Positions 7,581 through 16,760 of a DNA stretch of 38,713 bases are shown here, in pieces (within the stretch, counting starts at the first letter, position 1; every line of letters begins with the position of its first letter). The notes under the pieces were generated by a model. That model was not told the origin of the DNA and did no database searches. It was given only the letters and a program-made list of their open reading frames with translations. The position numbers were made by a program, and so were the translations under genes. This DNA comes from Candidatus Lambdaproteobacteria bacterium (lineage in GTDB: Bacteria > SAR324 > JACQKK01): assembly GCA_016199125.1 (NCBI GenBank), contig JACQHH010000096.1, positions 1 through 38,713 of the forward strand, read 5' to 3'.

Positions 7581-8465
7581 TCAAGCGCGGGTCATGCCCA
7601 GCAGGCGCAGGAACTCGTCGTCGAAGGTTCCGCTGCCCACCGCCGCCACGGCCCCTTCCAGCGTGGCCTGAAACGCCTCGTCCAGGGCCACGCTGAGCGT
7701 GCCGCCGGGCATGTGCACCGTGACCGGCGAGCGGCACAGCCCCAGCCGGCAGGCCACCGCGGCCGCGGCGCAACTGCTGGAGCCCGACGCGCTGGTATAA
7801 CCCGCCCCGCGCTCCCAGATTTCGATGCGGATGTCGTGCGTGCCCAGGGTCTGCATGAACTGCACGTTGGTGCGCTCGGGAAACCACGCGTGGGATTCGA
7901 TGAGCGGCCCCGTTTCGCGGGCCAGCGCCTCGCTGGGATCGTCGGCCAGCACCACGCAATGGGGATTGCCGATGCCGGCGCCATTGACCTTGAGCGTGCG
8001 CCCGCCGACGCTCAACTCCAGGCCCAGGGTCTCGGTGGATGGGTCGTCCCCCTCCCGCGCGGCGGTCATGGGCACGGCCGCGCGGGTGAAGCGCACCTGG
8101 CCCATGTCCACCGAGACGCGCCGCCCGTGCTCGTCCAGGATGCGCGCAGTGACGCGCCCGCCGGGCGTGTCGATGCGCAGGCTGCGCCCGGGCGCCTGGC
8201 CGCTCTGCCACAGGTGCCGGGCAAAAATGCGCAGCCCATTGCCGCTCTTGCCCGCTTCGCTGCCGTCCGGATTGAAGATGCGCAGCGCGGCGTCGGCGCC
8301 TGGAGCGGGGGGCAGCGGACCCCACAGGATGCCGTCGCCCCCCACGCCGCGATGCCGGTCGCAGATCAGGCGGATGCGCTGCGGCGTCAGCCCCTCGCGG
8401 AATCCGCGCGGCTCCAGCACCAGGTAGTCGTTGCCCAGTCCGTGGTATTTGACGTAATCGGTCAT
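7581..8465 (-). CDS. Diaminopimelate epimerase family protein with Ser at both catalytic Cys positions
   Basis: ATG at 8465 (MTDYVKYHGLGNDYLVLEP); DapF motifs 'FNPDGSEAGKSGNGLRIFAR', 'GIGNPHCVVLADD', 'FPERTNVQFMQ', 'WERGAGYTSASGSSSCAAAAVA'. Confidence 0.88.
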   Translation of the reverse strand: MTDYVKYHGLGNDYLVLEPRGFREGLTPQRIRLICDRHRGVGGDGILWGPLPPAPGADAALRIFNPDGSEAGKSGNGLRIFARHLWQSGQAPGRSLRIDTPGGRVTARILDEHGRRVSVDMGQVRFTRAAVPMTAAREGDDPSTETLGLELSVGGRTLKVNGAGIGNPHCVVLADDPSEALARETGPLIESHAWFPERTNVQFMQTLGTHDIRIEIWERGAGYTSASGSSSCAAAAVACRLGLCRSPVTVHMPGGTLSVALDEAFQATLEGAVAAVGSGTFDDEFLRLLGMTRA

Positions 8466-8712
8466 GCAAGGGATCGGCAGCGCAACGCGGGCGCGCGGCG
8501 TTGCCCGTGCCGCGCCGCGCCGCCGCACGAGGACCCACTGTGGCATGGATGGGCCCTGCGCGTGAAGCCGCAATCCGGCGCGCCCGGCGCGCAGGCTGGC
8601 CTTGGCGGGCGGCCGCGGGCGCCTCCGGCCGCAATCCCATCCCAGGCGCGGGCTGCGCCCGCGACTGTCACCGCCTGCGCCTGTCACCGCCCGGCGCCCG
8701 CCAGGAGCTCCG

Positions 8713-10353
8713 ATGTCCGTCCCGCCCACCCATGCCGCCCTGCCGGGACGGCCCGAACTGTGGCTGGCGGCCACGCCGCTGGTGCTGGCGCCGGCTTATC
8801 CGCCCCTGGGCTGGTCGCCCCTGGCCTGGATCGCGCTGGTGCCCGTGGTCTGGCTGCTGCGCTCGGGCCCGGGCGGCCCCTGGCGCTGGCTGGGGCTGGG
8901 CTATGCCTTCGGGCTGGTGCAGGCCGCCTGGCAACTGCGCTGGCTGCCGCGGGCGGTGCTGGAGGTGGGCGGGCTTCCCGCGCCACTATTCGTGCCCTTC
9001 GCCCTGGCCACGGTGCTGTTCTTCGCCACGGGCCATGCCCTGGTATTGGCGGCGACGCGCTGGGCCTGGCTGCGCTGGGGCCTGCATCCGGGATGGAGCC
9101 TGGCGCTGCTGCTGACGGCGCACGATGTGCTGGCAGGCGTGGCGCCCTTCGGGGGCAATCCCTGGGGCTCCCTGGCCGCCACCCAGGCCCACACCATCGC
9201 CGCGCGGCTGCTGGTGCCCCTGGCGGGCGGCTCGGCTCTCGTGCTGGCCCTGGGGCTGGTCAATGGGCTGTGGGCGGCGGCCCTGTCGCGATGGCTCCGC
9301 TCCCCGGCAGTGTCCGCGTCGCCGGACGCGCCCCGCGCACGACCGCGCCGGTGGACGGGATGGGCGCACACCCTGCGCGGCCCTGGGCCGGCGCTGGTCG
9401 CCGCCGCCCTGCTCACCGCGCTGCTTGCGGCACCGTGGCCCGCCGCGCAGGTGCCCGCCGGGAGCGGCTCCGCGGCAGGGTGGCGGGCATTGCTGGTCTC
9501 GGGAGGCGTCGCGCCGGGTGCGCCGGCGACACGTCCGCCGGAGGGGGAGCGGCTGCGCCGGTATCTGGCGCGCACGCTGGACGCCTTGCGGGCGTTGCCC
9601 TCCACCGCCGACTCCGCGCCTGCGCCCGCGCTGATCGTCTGGCCCGAAAGCGCCGCGGCGCAACCGGTCGAGCGCGGCAAGACCCTGGTGGCCCTGGCGG
9701 ATGCCGCCGGGCTGTGGGGCGCCGATCTGTTGCTGGGCTCCGACGCGGTGGAGCGCGGACGCACCACCAACGCGGCGTATCTGGTGCAGGCCCGGCCCTT
9801 CGATTTCGTGCGCTACGACAAGCGCGTGCTGGTGCCCTTCGGCGAATACGTGCCGCGCGGGTTCCGCTGGCTGCTCCCCGGCAAGATCACCGCCGGCGAG
9901 GACGACTACGCGGCCGGCGCGGCGCTTCCCGTGCTGCCCTGGCGCGGACAGGTGCTGGGTCTGGCCATCTGCTTCGAGAGCATTCTGCCCGCGCACGTGC
10001 GCGCCGCGACGCTGGCCGGAGGGCAGGCGCTGGTGGTGCTGGCCAACGACGTGTGGCTCACTCCGGCGGCGGCCGCGCAGCACGTGCAGCTCACCGCGCT
10101 GCAAGGCCTGGCGGTGGGGCGCGACGTGCTATTCGTCGCGGAAGGCGGGTGGCTCGCGCACCTGGCCGATGGCCGCGTGCTGCGGGAGGCCCCGTCCGGG
10201 GGGCAGGCCCTGCTCGTGCTGCCCCGTTGGCGCGGCGGGCGCACGCCCTGGGTGCGCTGGGGCTATGCCCCCCTGGCCGTGCTGTGCGCGCTGGTGGCCG
10301 TGGCGGCGGGATGGCACCGCCGGAGCGGCGCTCGACCGGTCTCCGGGCGCTAG
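8713..10353 (+). CDS. lnt: Apolipoprotein N-acyltransferase
   Basis: Start 8713 with aggag upstream; N-terminal multi-TM region; nitrilase-like domain with 'LIVWPES', 'YDKRVLVPFGEYVP', 'LAICFES' (Glu-Lys-Cys triad). Confidence 0.93.
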   Translation: MSVPPTHAALPGRPELWLAATPLVLAPAYPPLGWSPLAWIALVPVVWLLRSGPGGPWRWLGLGYAFGLVQAAWQLRWLPRAVLEVGGLPAPLFVPFALATVLFFATGHALVLAATRWAWLRWGLHPGWSLALLLTAHDVLAGVAPFGGNPWGSLAATQAHTIAARLLVPLAGGSALVLALGLVNGLWAAALSRWLRSPAVSASPDAPRARPRRWTGWAHTLRGPGPALVAAALLTALLAAPWPAAQVPAGSGSAAGWRALLVSGGVAPGAPATRPPEGERLRRYLARTLDALRALPSTADSAPAPALIVWPESAAAQPVERGKTLVALADAAGLWGADLLLGSDAVERGRTTNAAYLVQARPFDFVRYDKRVLVPFGEYVPRGFRWLLPGKITAGEDDYAAGAALPVLPWRGQVLGLAICFESILPAHVRAATLAGGQALVVLANDVWLTPAAAAQHVQLTALQGLAVGRDVLFVAEGGWLAHLADGRVLREAPSGGQALLVLPRWRGGRTPWVRWGYAPLAVLCALVAVAAGWHRRSGARPVSGR

Positions 10354-10602
10354 CGTGGGCGGCCGCGCTGTGCGATCCCGCGCGCGGTGCCCCGCGGGTT
10401 TGCCTATTCCCTGCATTTTGCGACCATGCGCCTGCCGCCGGCCGATTCCGCGCGGACATGCATCGGCGTGTGCATTGCGCATGGGGATTGCATACACTTG
10501 AGGAAAGTCGGGATTTGCGCGCCGGAGCCGGGCAGCGCAATCCGTCCCAGCGTCCGCGCCGCCGCCCCCCGCGGCTGACACGTCAACACACGGAACCCGG
10601 TC

Positions 10603-11961
10603 ATGGAAAACCAGGCATCCCAACACACGCCCGAGGCCCACGCGCTGAGCGCGCAACTGCCGGAAGATTTCGCCAAGCGCCTGGCGACGAAAATCGTCGT
10701 CACCAACGAGCGCGAGCGCGACCCGGAGAAGGCGGTGCAGGACGTGGCGCGCCTGATCATGCGCAACGTCTCCCAGCCGGGACGCGAGCGCCTGTTCGCG
10801 GATACGGCGGAAATCCTGCTGGAGGGCGAAGAGACCCGCCGCTACGCCGCGATCGGCTGGGTCTCCGTCACGTTGGACCACCAGGGCGAGCCGCGCTACG
10901 AGCAGTTCGTGGGCCGCGTGGTCGATGCACTGATCTTCGACCACACGAATATCGTGCGCCCGCCCGTGGAACTGGATCGCCGCCGGCGCTTTTCCTTCTA
11001 CGCCGGGTATCTGGGCCGCGTGTTCATCGCCATGATGGACATCAACAGCGAGCTGTACGAGGTGGTGAACCTGATCTATTCGCGCATCATCCGCCGCGAA
11101 ATGGAGCTGGAGAACCAGCGCAGCGAAGAAGCCACCAGCAGCGCCCGCCGCATCATCATGACCCAGCAGCAGAAGGGCCCCACGGCGGCCAAGAAACTCT
11201 ACGACGAGATCGTGGACTACATCCACGCCCGCGGCGAGTTCAAGTCCGAGTCGCTGAACCAGCAGAACCCCAACGAGTTCATGGCCATCCTGGCCGACCG
11301 CATGCGCGCCACGCGCCGCTACGTGATCCAGGACATCATGAACCGCCAGGCCCTGTCCCGTAAGAAGGAAGCGGAGAAGGAGCTCAGCGAGCGCTTGGCC
11401 GCCGCCGAGGACATCATCCTGGCGCGCGACACGTTCAAGAAGGCGCTGAACCTGTTCTGGACGGAGAAGCGCTACAACTTCAAGTTCCTGGCCGTGGAGA
11501 AGGTGCGTGTGACCCTACAGGTCTCGGCCATCCTGGTGGGCATCGTACACTTCCTGGTGGGCTACCTGGGCCTCTACGGCATGCTGTGGTGGGAGGGGCT
11601 GGCCGTGGCGCTGATCATGTACGTCTTCGCCCGCATCTTCTGCTCGCGGCATGCCTTCCAGCGCTTCTTTCCCAGCGACGTGAGCAAGGAGCTGGAAGTG
11701 GTGGTGGGCTCGGTCACGCCCACGCTGCGCAAGATGTCCAAGGGGCAGATGGACGCGTTCCTGATCCGGCAGGTGAAGGACCCGGCCAATCTGAACCTGC
11801 TGTTCATCATGCCGGAATTCATGAAGTACGTGTTTGCCGTGATGCCCGAGCGGCACAACACCATCGTCACCACCGACGAGCTGTCCGACCTGATGGAGAC
11901 CATGGAGCTGGACATCGCGCGCACCCTGCGCGCCGCGGCGCCTCCCCCGCCGCCCATCTAG
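10603..11961 (+). CDS. Uncharacterised helical membrane protein
   Basis: 452-aa ORF, charged helical N-terminal 290 aa, one or two TM helices (VRVTLQVSAILVGIVHFLVGYLGLYGMLWWEGLAVALIMYVFARIFC), soluble C-terminus ending PPPPPI. No family recognised. Confidence 0.8.
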   Translation: MENQASQHTPEAHALSAQLPEDFAKRLATKIVVTNERERDPEKAVQDVARLIMRNVSQPGRERLFADTAEILLEGEETRRYAAIGWVSVTLDHQGEPRYEQFVGRVVDALIFDHTNIVRPPVELDRRRRFSFYAGYLGRVFIAMMDINSELYEVVNLIYSRIIRREMELENQRSEEATSSARRIIMTQQQKGPTAAKKLYDEIVDYIHARGEFKSESLNQQNPNEFMAILADRMRATRRYVIQDIMNRQALSRKKEAEKELSERLAAAEDIILARDTFKKALNLFWTEKRYNFKFLAVEKVRVTLQVSAILVGIVHFLVGYLGLYGMLWWEGLAVALIMYVFARIFCSRHAFQRFFPSDVSKELEVVVGSVTPTLRKMSKGQMDAFLIRQVKDPANLNLLFIMPEFMKYVFAVMPERHNTIVTTDELSDLMETMELDIARTLRAAAPPPPPI

Positions 11962-12120
11962 AACCGGTCCCAAGACTGGACTACTGGTGCTGACGAGGCC
12001 GGAGTGGCGCGGATCGTTTGCGAATTGTAGTGGCCAGTGGGTTCGTGATTGCGTCCTCGGCGAGGGTTCGATTCTCGACCAAGCTTGAAGCGATATGCAG
12101 CCTGCGAAAGAGCCACCGCC

Positions 12121-12669
12121 ATGGGACTATTGACCTTCGCGCTCAACGTGACGCTGGACGGGTGCTGTGACCACCGCGTAGGGGTGGCCGACGAGGAGAT
12201 GCTCCGCTACTGGACGCGCGTGATGGACGCCGCCGGAGCGATGCTCTTCGGGCGCCACACCTATGAGCTGATGGAGGACGCCTGGCCCCAGGTGGCGCGA
12301 AATCCGCAGGCGTCACGTGCGGACCGGCAATGGGCGAAGAAGCTCGAAGCCAAGCCCAAGTACGTGGTCTCCACGACGCGCCGCGACTTCCCGTGGAGCA
12401 ACACGCATCATGTCGAAGGGCACCTGACCCAGGCGGTGAAGGCGTTGAAGAAGGCCACGCCGCGCGGACTGCTGGTGGGTAGCCCCAAACTTTCGGCCGC
12501 GCTTCAGCGCCTGGAACTCGTGGACGAATATCGCTTCGTGGTCCATCCCGTGGTGGCCGGGCACGGTCCGTACCTGTTTTCCGGCCTGCAGCCGTCATTG
12601 CACCTGGAGTTCGTTGCCGCGAAACGGCTCAAATCAGGCATCGTGGCGTTGCACTATCGCCGGCGCTAG
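12121..12669 (+). CDS. Dihydrofolate reductase / RibD C-terminal-domain family protein
   Basis: 'MGLLTFALNVTLDGCCDH...GAMLFGRHTYELMEDAWP...KYVVSTT...LLVGSPKLSAALQRLELVDEYRFVVHPVVAGHG' typical RibD_C pattern. Confidence 0.85.
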   Translation: MGLLTFALNVTLDGCCDHRVGVADEEMLRYWTRVMDAAGAMLFGRHTYELMEDAWPQVARNPQASRADRQWAKKLEAKPKYVVSTTRRDFPWSNTHHVEGHLTQAVKALKKATPRGLLVGSPKLSAALQRLELVDEYRFVVHPVVAGHGPYLFSGLQPSLHLEFVAAKRLKSGIVALHYRRR

Positions 12670-12684
12670 CGGCTAGAGCTGGTC

Positions 12685-12909
12685 TCAAGAATGCCTGAGC
12701 AACATGAGCAGGCAGGCCAGGTGTACGAATCCGCGAAAGAGTTCCAGGCGGGTTTCCCAGCGCGTGACGACACGGCGGAACCGGAAGAGCCAAGCGAAGA
12801 GGCGCTCGACCTTCCAGCGGCGCCGGTAGCGGCGTAGCGGGCGACCGTTCTGTGAGGGCGGATTGCGGCGGTTCCGAACCATCCGCCCGCCGCATTCCCG
12901 CCCGGCCAC
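12685..12909 (-). pseudogene. IS5-family transposase C-terminal remnant
   Basis: 'NRRNPPSQNGRPLRRYRRRWKVERLFAWLFRFRRVVTRWETRLELFRGFVHLACLLMLLRHS' matches the C-terminal end of IS5-type DDE transposases; no N-terminal or DDE catalytic region found upstream in any frame. Confidence 0.8.
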
Positions 12910-12970
12910 GCGCAGCGAACCGGCCTGGGGCGAATTTCTTGGCCCTCGGGCAAGCGCGGCGGAACACGGC

Positions 12971-13312
12971 TCAGCGTCGCTCGATCCAGGACTGGACGGC
13001 CCGCTTGCTCCTCGCGCGGGTCTCCCACCAACGCAGCACGTCCAGGACGCGTAGCAGGAGCCACCCCAGCACCACGAGCAGGGTCGCGGCGACGGCGGCC
13101 AGGGCGACCAGGAAGTACAATGCGGCGAGCGCTGCCACTATCGGCAACTCCCTTTGCCTGCGGTTGCGCGTCCATGGCGGATTGCCGGCCGCGATGGTCT
13201 CGCAGCGGGCCGTAAGAGGGGCTCGGACTTCGGCCCGCCAGGGCGGCTGCGGCCGGTGCAGCACCGCCACCTCCACGCGGCCTCCGTGGGTCGCCCCGTG
13301 CCGGCCGCGCAA
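12971..13312 (-). CDS. Small putative membrane protein, uncertain
   Basis: Hydrophobic stretch 'LPIVAALAALYFLVALAAVAATLLVVLGWLLLRVLDVL'; lies between boxB and the IS remnant; start uncertain. Confidence 0.35.
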   Translation of the reverse strand: MRGRHGATHGGRVEVAVLHRPQPPWRAEVRAPLTARCETIAAGNPPWTRNRRQRELPIVAALAALYFLVALAAVAATLLVVLGWLLLRVLDVLRWWETRARSKRAVQSWIERR

Positions 13313-13314
13313 AA

Positions 13315-14718
13315 TCAGTGGAACCGGACGTATGCGAAGTCCGCCGGCTTACCGCCCACGCCCTTGTCCGGCGGCGCGATCCAGTTGGCCACCTTGCCCG
13401 GCGCGTAGACCGGCACCATGCAGCGTTCCACCAGCGCATAGTCGTCCGGGTTGGGCAGCAGGCGCTCGATCTCCGCGTCCAGCGCGGCCCGGGTGATGGG
13501 CTGGCCGTGGGCATCGTAGGGCTGGTCGCTGTAGATGCCCACCTTGCGGTTGAAGCGCAGGCTGGGCAGGGTCAGCGTCTCGCCGATGTCGTACCTCTCC
13601 AGGACCTTGTTCCACTTGCCCACCACGCGCCGGCACTCATCCTCGTAGGCGTCGAGCAGGTAGGCGTTCATGGCGCGGCGCTTGGGGATTTCCTTGCGCG
13701 TCCAGTGGCCGCCCTCGTACACTTCCGCCTCGTAGGCGCCTTCCAGGGCCACGTGGTCGGCGTAGCGCTTGTCGCTGCCTTCCTGGAAGCGCCCCTTGAG
13801 CCCCGCGGCGAAGAACGTGGCGGCGTTGCTGGAATCCTCCGCGCCGAACAGGTCGAAGGTCGCCGAGCTCCATTCGTTGATGTACTTCTGGATCACGCCC
13901 AGGGGGATGGCGCCCACGGCGGCCGGGTCGGTGCCCGCGCGCATGAGCTGCGCCGTGCGCTCGATCACGCGCCCCACGCCCTTTTCGCCCGTGGCCATGT
14001 GGAAGGCTTCTTCGGTGAGCATGAAGTTGGTCGTGCGGGCCAGCGGATCGAACGAGCTTTCCGCCAGGCTGGCGAGCTGGAACTTGCCGTCGCGGTCGGT
14101 GAAGGTGGTGAAGCAGAAGAAGGCCAGCCAGTCGCGGATGGGCTTGTTGAACGCCTGCAGGATGCGCGGATGGTCCGGGTGCCCGCTGCGGCGTTGCAGC
14201 AGCTCTTCCGCCTCGGCGCGTCCGTCGGAGCCGAAGTGGCTGTGCAGCAGGTAGACCATGGCCCACAGGTGCCGCGCCTCCTCGGCGTTGACCTGAAACA
14301 GCGCGCGCAGGTCGATCAGGCTGGGCGCCGTCTTGCCCAGTTGCCGCTGCTGCTCCACCGAGGCCGGCTCCGTGTCGCCCTGGGTCACGATCAGCCGCCG
14401 CAGCTCCTTGCGGAACTCCCCGGGCACCTGCGTCCAGAGCTTCCTGCCGATGTTGTCGCCGAAGTAGATCTCCTCCAGCTTGCGCGGGCCGGCCAGGAAG
14501 ATGCCGAACCGGTAGTCGGGCAACTTCACGGTGTCCCAGTGCGCCCAGCCGCCCGGCTCCACGCTCACCGCCGTGCGCAGATAGATCTCGTCCTTCTGGA
14601 AGCCGTCGGGGCCCATGTCCAGCCACCATTCCTTGAACTGCGGCTGCCAGCGCAGCAGCGCGCGCTGCAGCTTGGGGTCGTCCGACAGGTTGACGTTGTT
14701 GGGAATCGCTTCGAGCAT
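13315..14718 (-). CDS. boxB: Benzoyl-CoA 2,3-epoxidase (oxygenase) component B
   Basis: 467 aa; 'LRALFQVNAEEARHLWAMVYLLHSHFG' (di-iron ligands), 'NFMLTEEAFHMATGEKGVGRVIERT'; adjacent to boxC and a BoxR-type regulator. Confidence 0.9.
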   Translation of the reverse strand: MLEAIPNNVNLSDDPKLQRALLRWQPQFKEWWLDMGPDGFQKDEIYLRTAVSVEPGGWAHWDTVKLPDYRFGIFLAGPRKLEEIYFGDNIGRKLWTQVPGEFRKELRRLIVTQGDTEPASVEQQRQLGKTAPSLIDLRALFQVNAEEARHLWAMVYLLHSHFGSDGRAEAEELLQRRSGHPDHPRILQAFNKPIRDWLAFFCFTTFTDRDGKFQLASLAESSFDPLARTTNFMLTEEAFHMATGEKGVGRVIERTAQLMRAGTDPAAVGAIPLGVIQKYINEWSSATFDLFGAEDSSNAATFFAAGLKGRFQEGSDKRYADHVALEGAYEAEVYEGGHWTRKEIPKRRAMNAYLLDAYEDECRRVVGKWNKVLERYDIGETLTLPSLRFNRKVGIYSDQPYDAHGQPITRAALDAEIERLLPNPDDYALVERCMVPVYAPGKVANWIAPPDKGVGGKPADFAYVRFH

Positions 14719-14815
14719 GGGTCATCTCCGTAACGGTGCGGTGGCCCGCGGGGTGCGGTGTGGCAAGGGTGCCGCCGGGGCGGCGTGTCCGCCTGCGCGG
14801 GGCAGCGGCGCCGCT

Positions 14816-16486
14816 TCAGGTGCGGCGCGGGTCGAATTCGGGCGAGGCCGGCTCGCCGTACAGGCTCAGCGCGCCGCGCTCGCCGGTGGCGTTGGGCCGC
14901 TGAAAAATCCAGTTCTGCCAAGCCGAAAGCCGCCCGAAGATCTTGGTCTCCATGGTCTCCGGGCCGGCGAAGCGCAGGTTGGCTTCCATGCCCGTCAGCG
15001 CATCGGGCGACAGGCTGGCGCGCTCCTCCACGGCGATGCGCAGCTCGTCGTCCCAGTCCAGGCTGTCCGGCGCCGCCGTGACCAGCCCGGCCGCCAGGGC
15101 TTCCTGGGGGCTGAAGCGCGGGCGCGTATCCAGCTGCAACGCCGCCACGCGCGCCGGGTCGTCCAGGAAGCGCTGGGCCAGCCGCGCAAGGCCGTTGCCC
15201 ATGGGGAAGCTGCCGTTGTTCAGCGGGCTGAGGGCCAGGGCCGTCGGCTGGTGCGGGTCGTCGATCATGTAGATGCGGTCGGCGGCCAGCGCCGGCTCGC
15301 AGAGGAAGCCGCCGAAGCAGCTTCCGGGCTCCACCAGCGCGAACACCGAGCGGGCGGTGAGGTCCAAGCGCTTGAGGGTGCGCCGCATGAGCAGCAGCAC
15401 CTCGCGCACGAACCAGTCGTGGCGGTGCCGGGCCAGCAGCTCGTCCACGGCCAGCACCTTGTCCAGGTCGCCCTGGGCGTGCAGGGTCAGCACGCCGATG
15501 GTCTCGAAGTTCAGCCGCAGCTCCACCAGCGCATCGTCCAGCTCGCGGAACAGGGCCAGGGGATACCACCGGCTGCCGGCCTGGGCCGGCTCCGCGGGCA
15601 GGGGCGCCGCCGTGTGCGGCCCGCGCAGCTCCAGGCGCGCGGTGCGTGCCGCGCGGTCCACGCTCAGGGTGACATGGCTGTAGTCGATGCGGTCGGCCTC
15701 GCGGCGCTTGTCGAGCGGCTCCAGGGCGATGCCGCGCTGCGGCCGGCCGGGCTTGACCAGCTCCTGCGCGCGGCGGGCGATGGCCGCGCTCCACTGCGAC
15801 TTGGGATGCACTGCGTCCACCAGCTTCCATTCCTTGGCGCGCTGGCCCTTGACCCCCTCGGCCAGGGTGGCGAACACGTCGGCCAGGTCGCGCCGCACGT
15901 GCCGCTTGTCCACCACGCGGGTCAGGCCGCCCGTGCCCGGCAGCACGCCCAGGTAGGGCGCCTCGGGCAGGCTCACGGCCGACGAGCGGTCGTCGATGAG
16001 GTGGATTTCCTGGCAGGCCAGCGCCAGCTCGTAGCCGCCGCCGCTGCACACGCCGTTGAGCGCGGCCAGGTAATATTGTCCACTTTCGCGCGTGGCCTCT
16101 TCCATGGCCAGCCGCGTCTCGTTGGTGTACTTGCAGAAGTTCACCTTGAAGGGATGGCTGGCCTGACGCAGCATGAAGATGTTGGCTCCCGCGCAGAACA
16201 CGTTGTCCTTGCCGCTGGTCAGCACCACCACACTCACTTCGGGATGCTCGAAGCGCAGCCGGGTCACCGCATCGGCCAGCTCGATGTCCACGCCCAGATC
16301 GTAGCTGTTCAGGCGCAGCTCATAGCCCGGGTGCAACCCGGCGTCCTCGCGCACGTCCATGATCAGGTGGGCCACCGGCCCCTCGCAGCGCAGCTTCCAG
16401 TGGCGATACTGCCCGGGGTGGGTCTGGGTCTCGATCACGGCGCCGCTTTGCCCCGCGGCAGGCTGTGCAAGGATGGCCGAGGTCAA
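14816..16486 (-). CDS. boxC: 2,3-epoxybenzoyl-CoA dihydrolase (benzoyl-CoA-dihydrodiol lyase)
   Basis: Crotonase-type tandem architecture: 'VLTSGKDNVFCAGANIFML', 'ALNGVCSGGGYELALACQEIHLIDD', 'LPEAPYLGVLPGTGGLTRVVDKR'. TTG start at 16486 preceded by agggag; 556 aa. Confidence 0.88.
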   Translation of the reverse strand: MTSAILAQPAAGQSGAVIETQTHPGQYRHWKLRCEGPVAHLIMDVREDAGLHPGYELRLNSYDLGVDIELADAVTRLRFEHPEVSVVVLTSGKDNVFCAGANIFMLRQASHPFKVNFCKYTNETRLAMEEATRESGQYYLAALNGVCSGGGYELALACQEIHLIDDRSSAVSLPEAPYLGVLPGTGGLTRVVDKRHVRRDLADVFATLAEGVKGQRAKEWKLVDAVHPKSQWSAAIARRAQELVKPGRPQRGIALEPLDKRREADRIDYSHVTLSVDRAARTARLELRGPHTAAPLPAEPAQAGSRWYPLALFRELDDALVELRLNFETIGVLTLHAQGDLDKVLAVDELLARHRHDWFVREVLLLMRRTLKRLDLTARSVFALVEPGSCFGGFLCEPALAADRIYMIDDPHQPTALALSPLNNGSFPMGNGLARLAQRFLDDPARVAALQLDTRPRFSPQEALAAGLVTAAPDSLDWDDELRIAVEERASLSPDALTGMEANLRFAGPETMETKIFGRLSAWQNWIFQRPNATGERGALSLYGEPASPEFDPRRT

Positions 16487-16682
16487 GGTGCATCTCCCTG
16501 TTGAGCGCTCAATGCCGCGCGCTGTCCCGTGCGCCGTGAGGCACGGGAGCGCCGCCACGGATGCGCCACGACTCCGCCGCATGCCCGCGCATACGCTTTG
16601 GCGGCAGGTGCCGAGGGGCTCCGACTGGCTTGGTATTCGTCGATGGAAGCACATTTATCCGCAACTTCACGGGCGAAGTCAA

Positions 16683-16723
16683 GCATTATATTGCACGATA
16701 TTCCAACTATTGCATTATAGTGC
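16683..16723. promoter_or_regulatory. Candidate BoxR/BzdR-type operator, two sites
   Basis: gcattatattgc (16683-16694) and gcattatagtgc (16712-16723), each a near-palindrome of form (T)GCA-N6-TGC(A), 29 bp apart between divergent boxC and boxR; reverse strand reads TATAAT in each site. Confidence 0.55.
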
Positions 16724-16760
16724 CTGTAAGGTCATACTGCTTCACGTCCGTGACGGTGGC

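Noticed and set aside
7350-11363. 1337-aa plus-strand ORF
   Set aside because: Composition artefact of high GC. It overlaps the well-supported dapF-like, lnt and 10603..11961 genes in another frame and has Arg/Ala/Gly-rich low-complexity translation.
12020-12100. tRNA-like 3' end (gagggttcgattctcgacca)
   Set aside because: A TTCGATT T-loop look-alike is present, but the T-stem pairs poorly and I could find no matching acceptor, D or anticodon arms.
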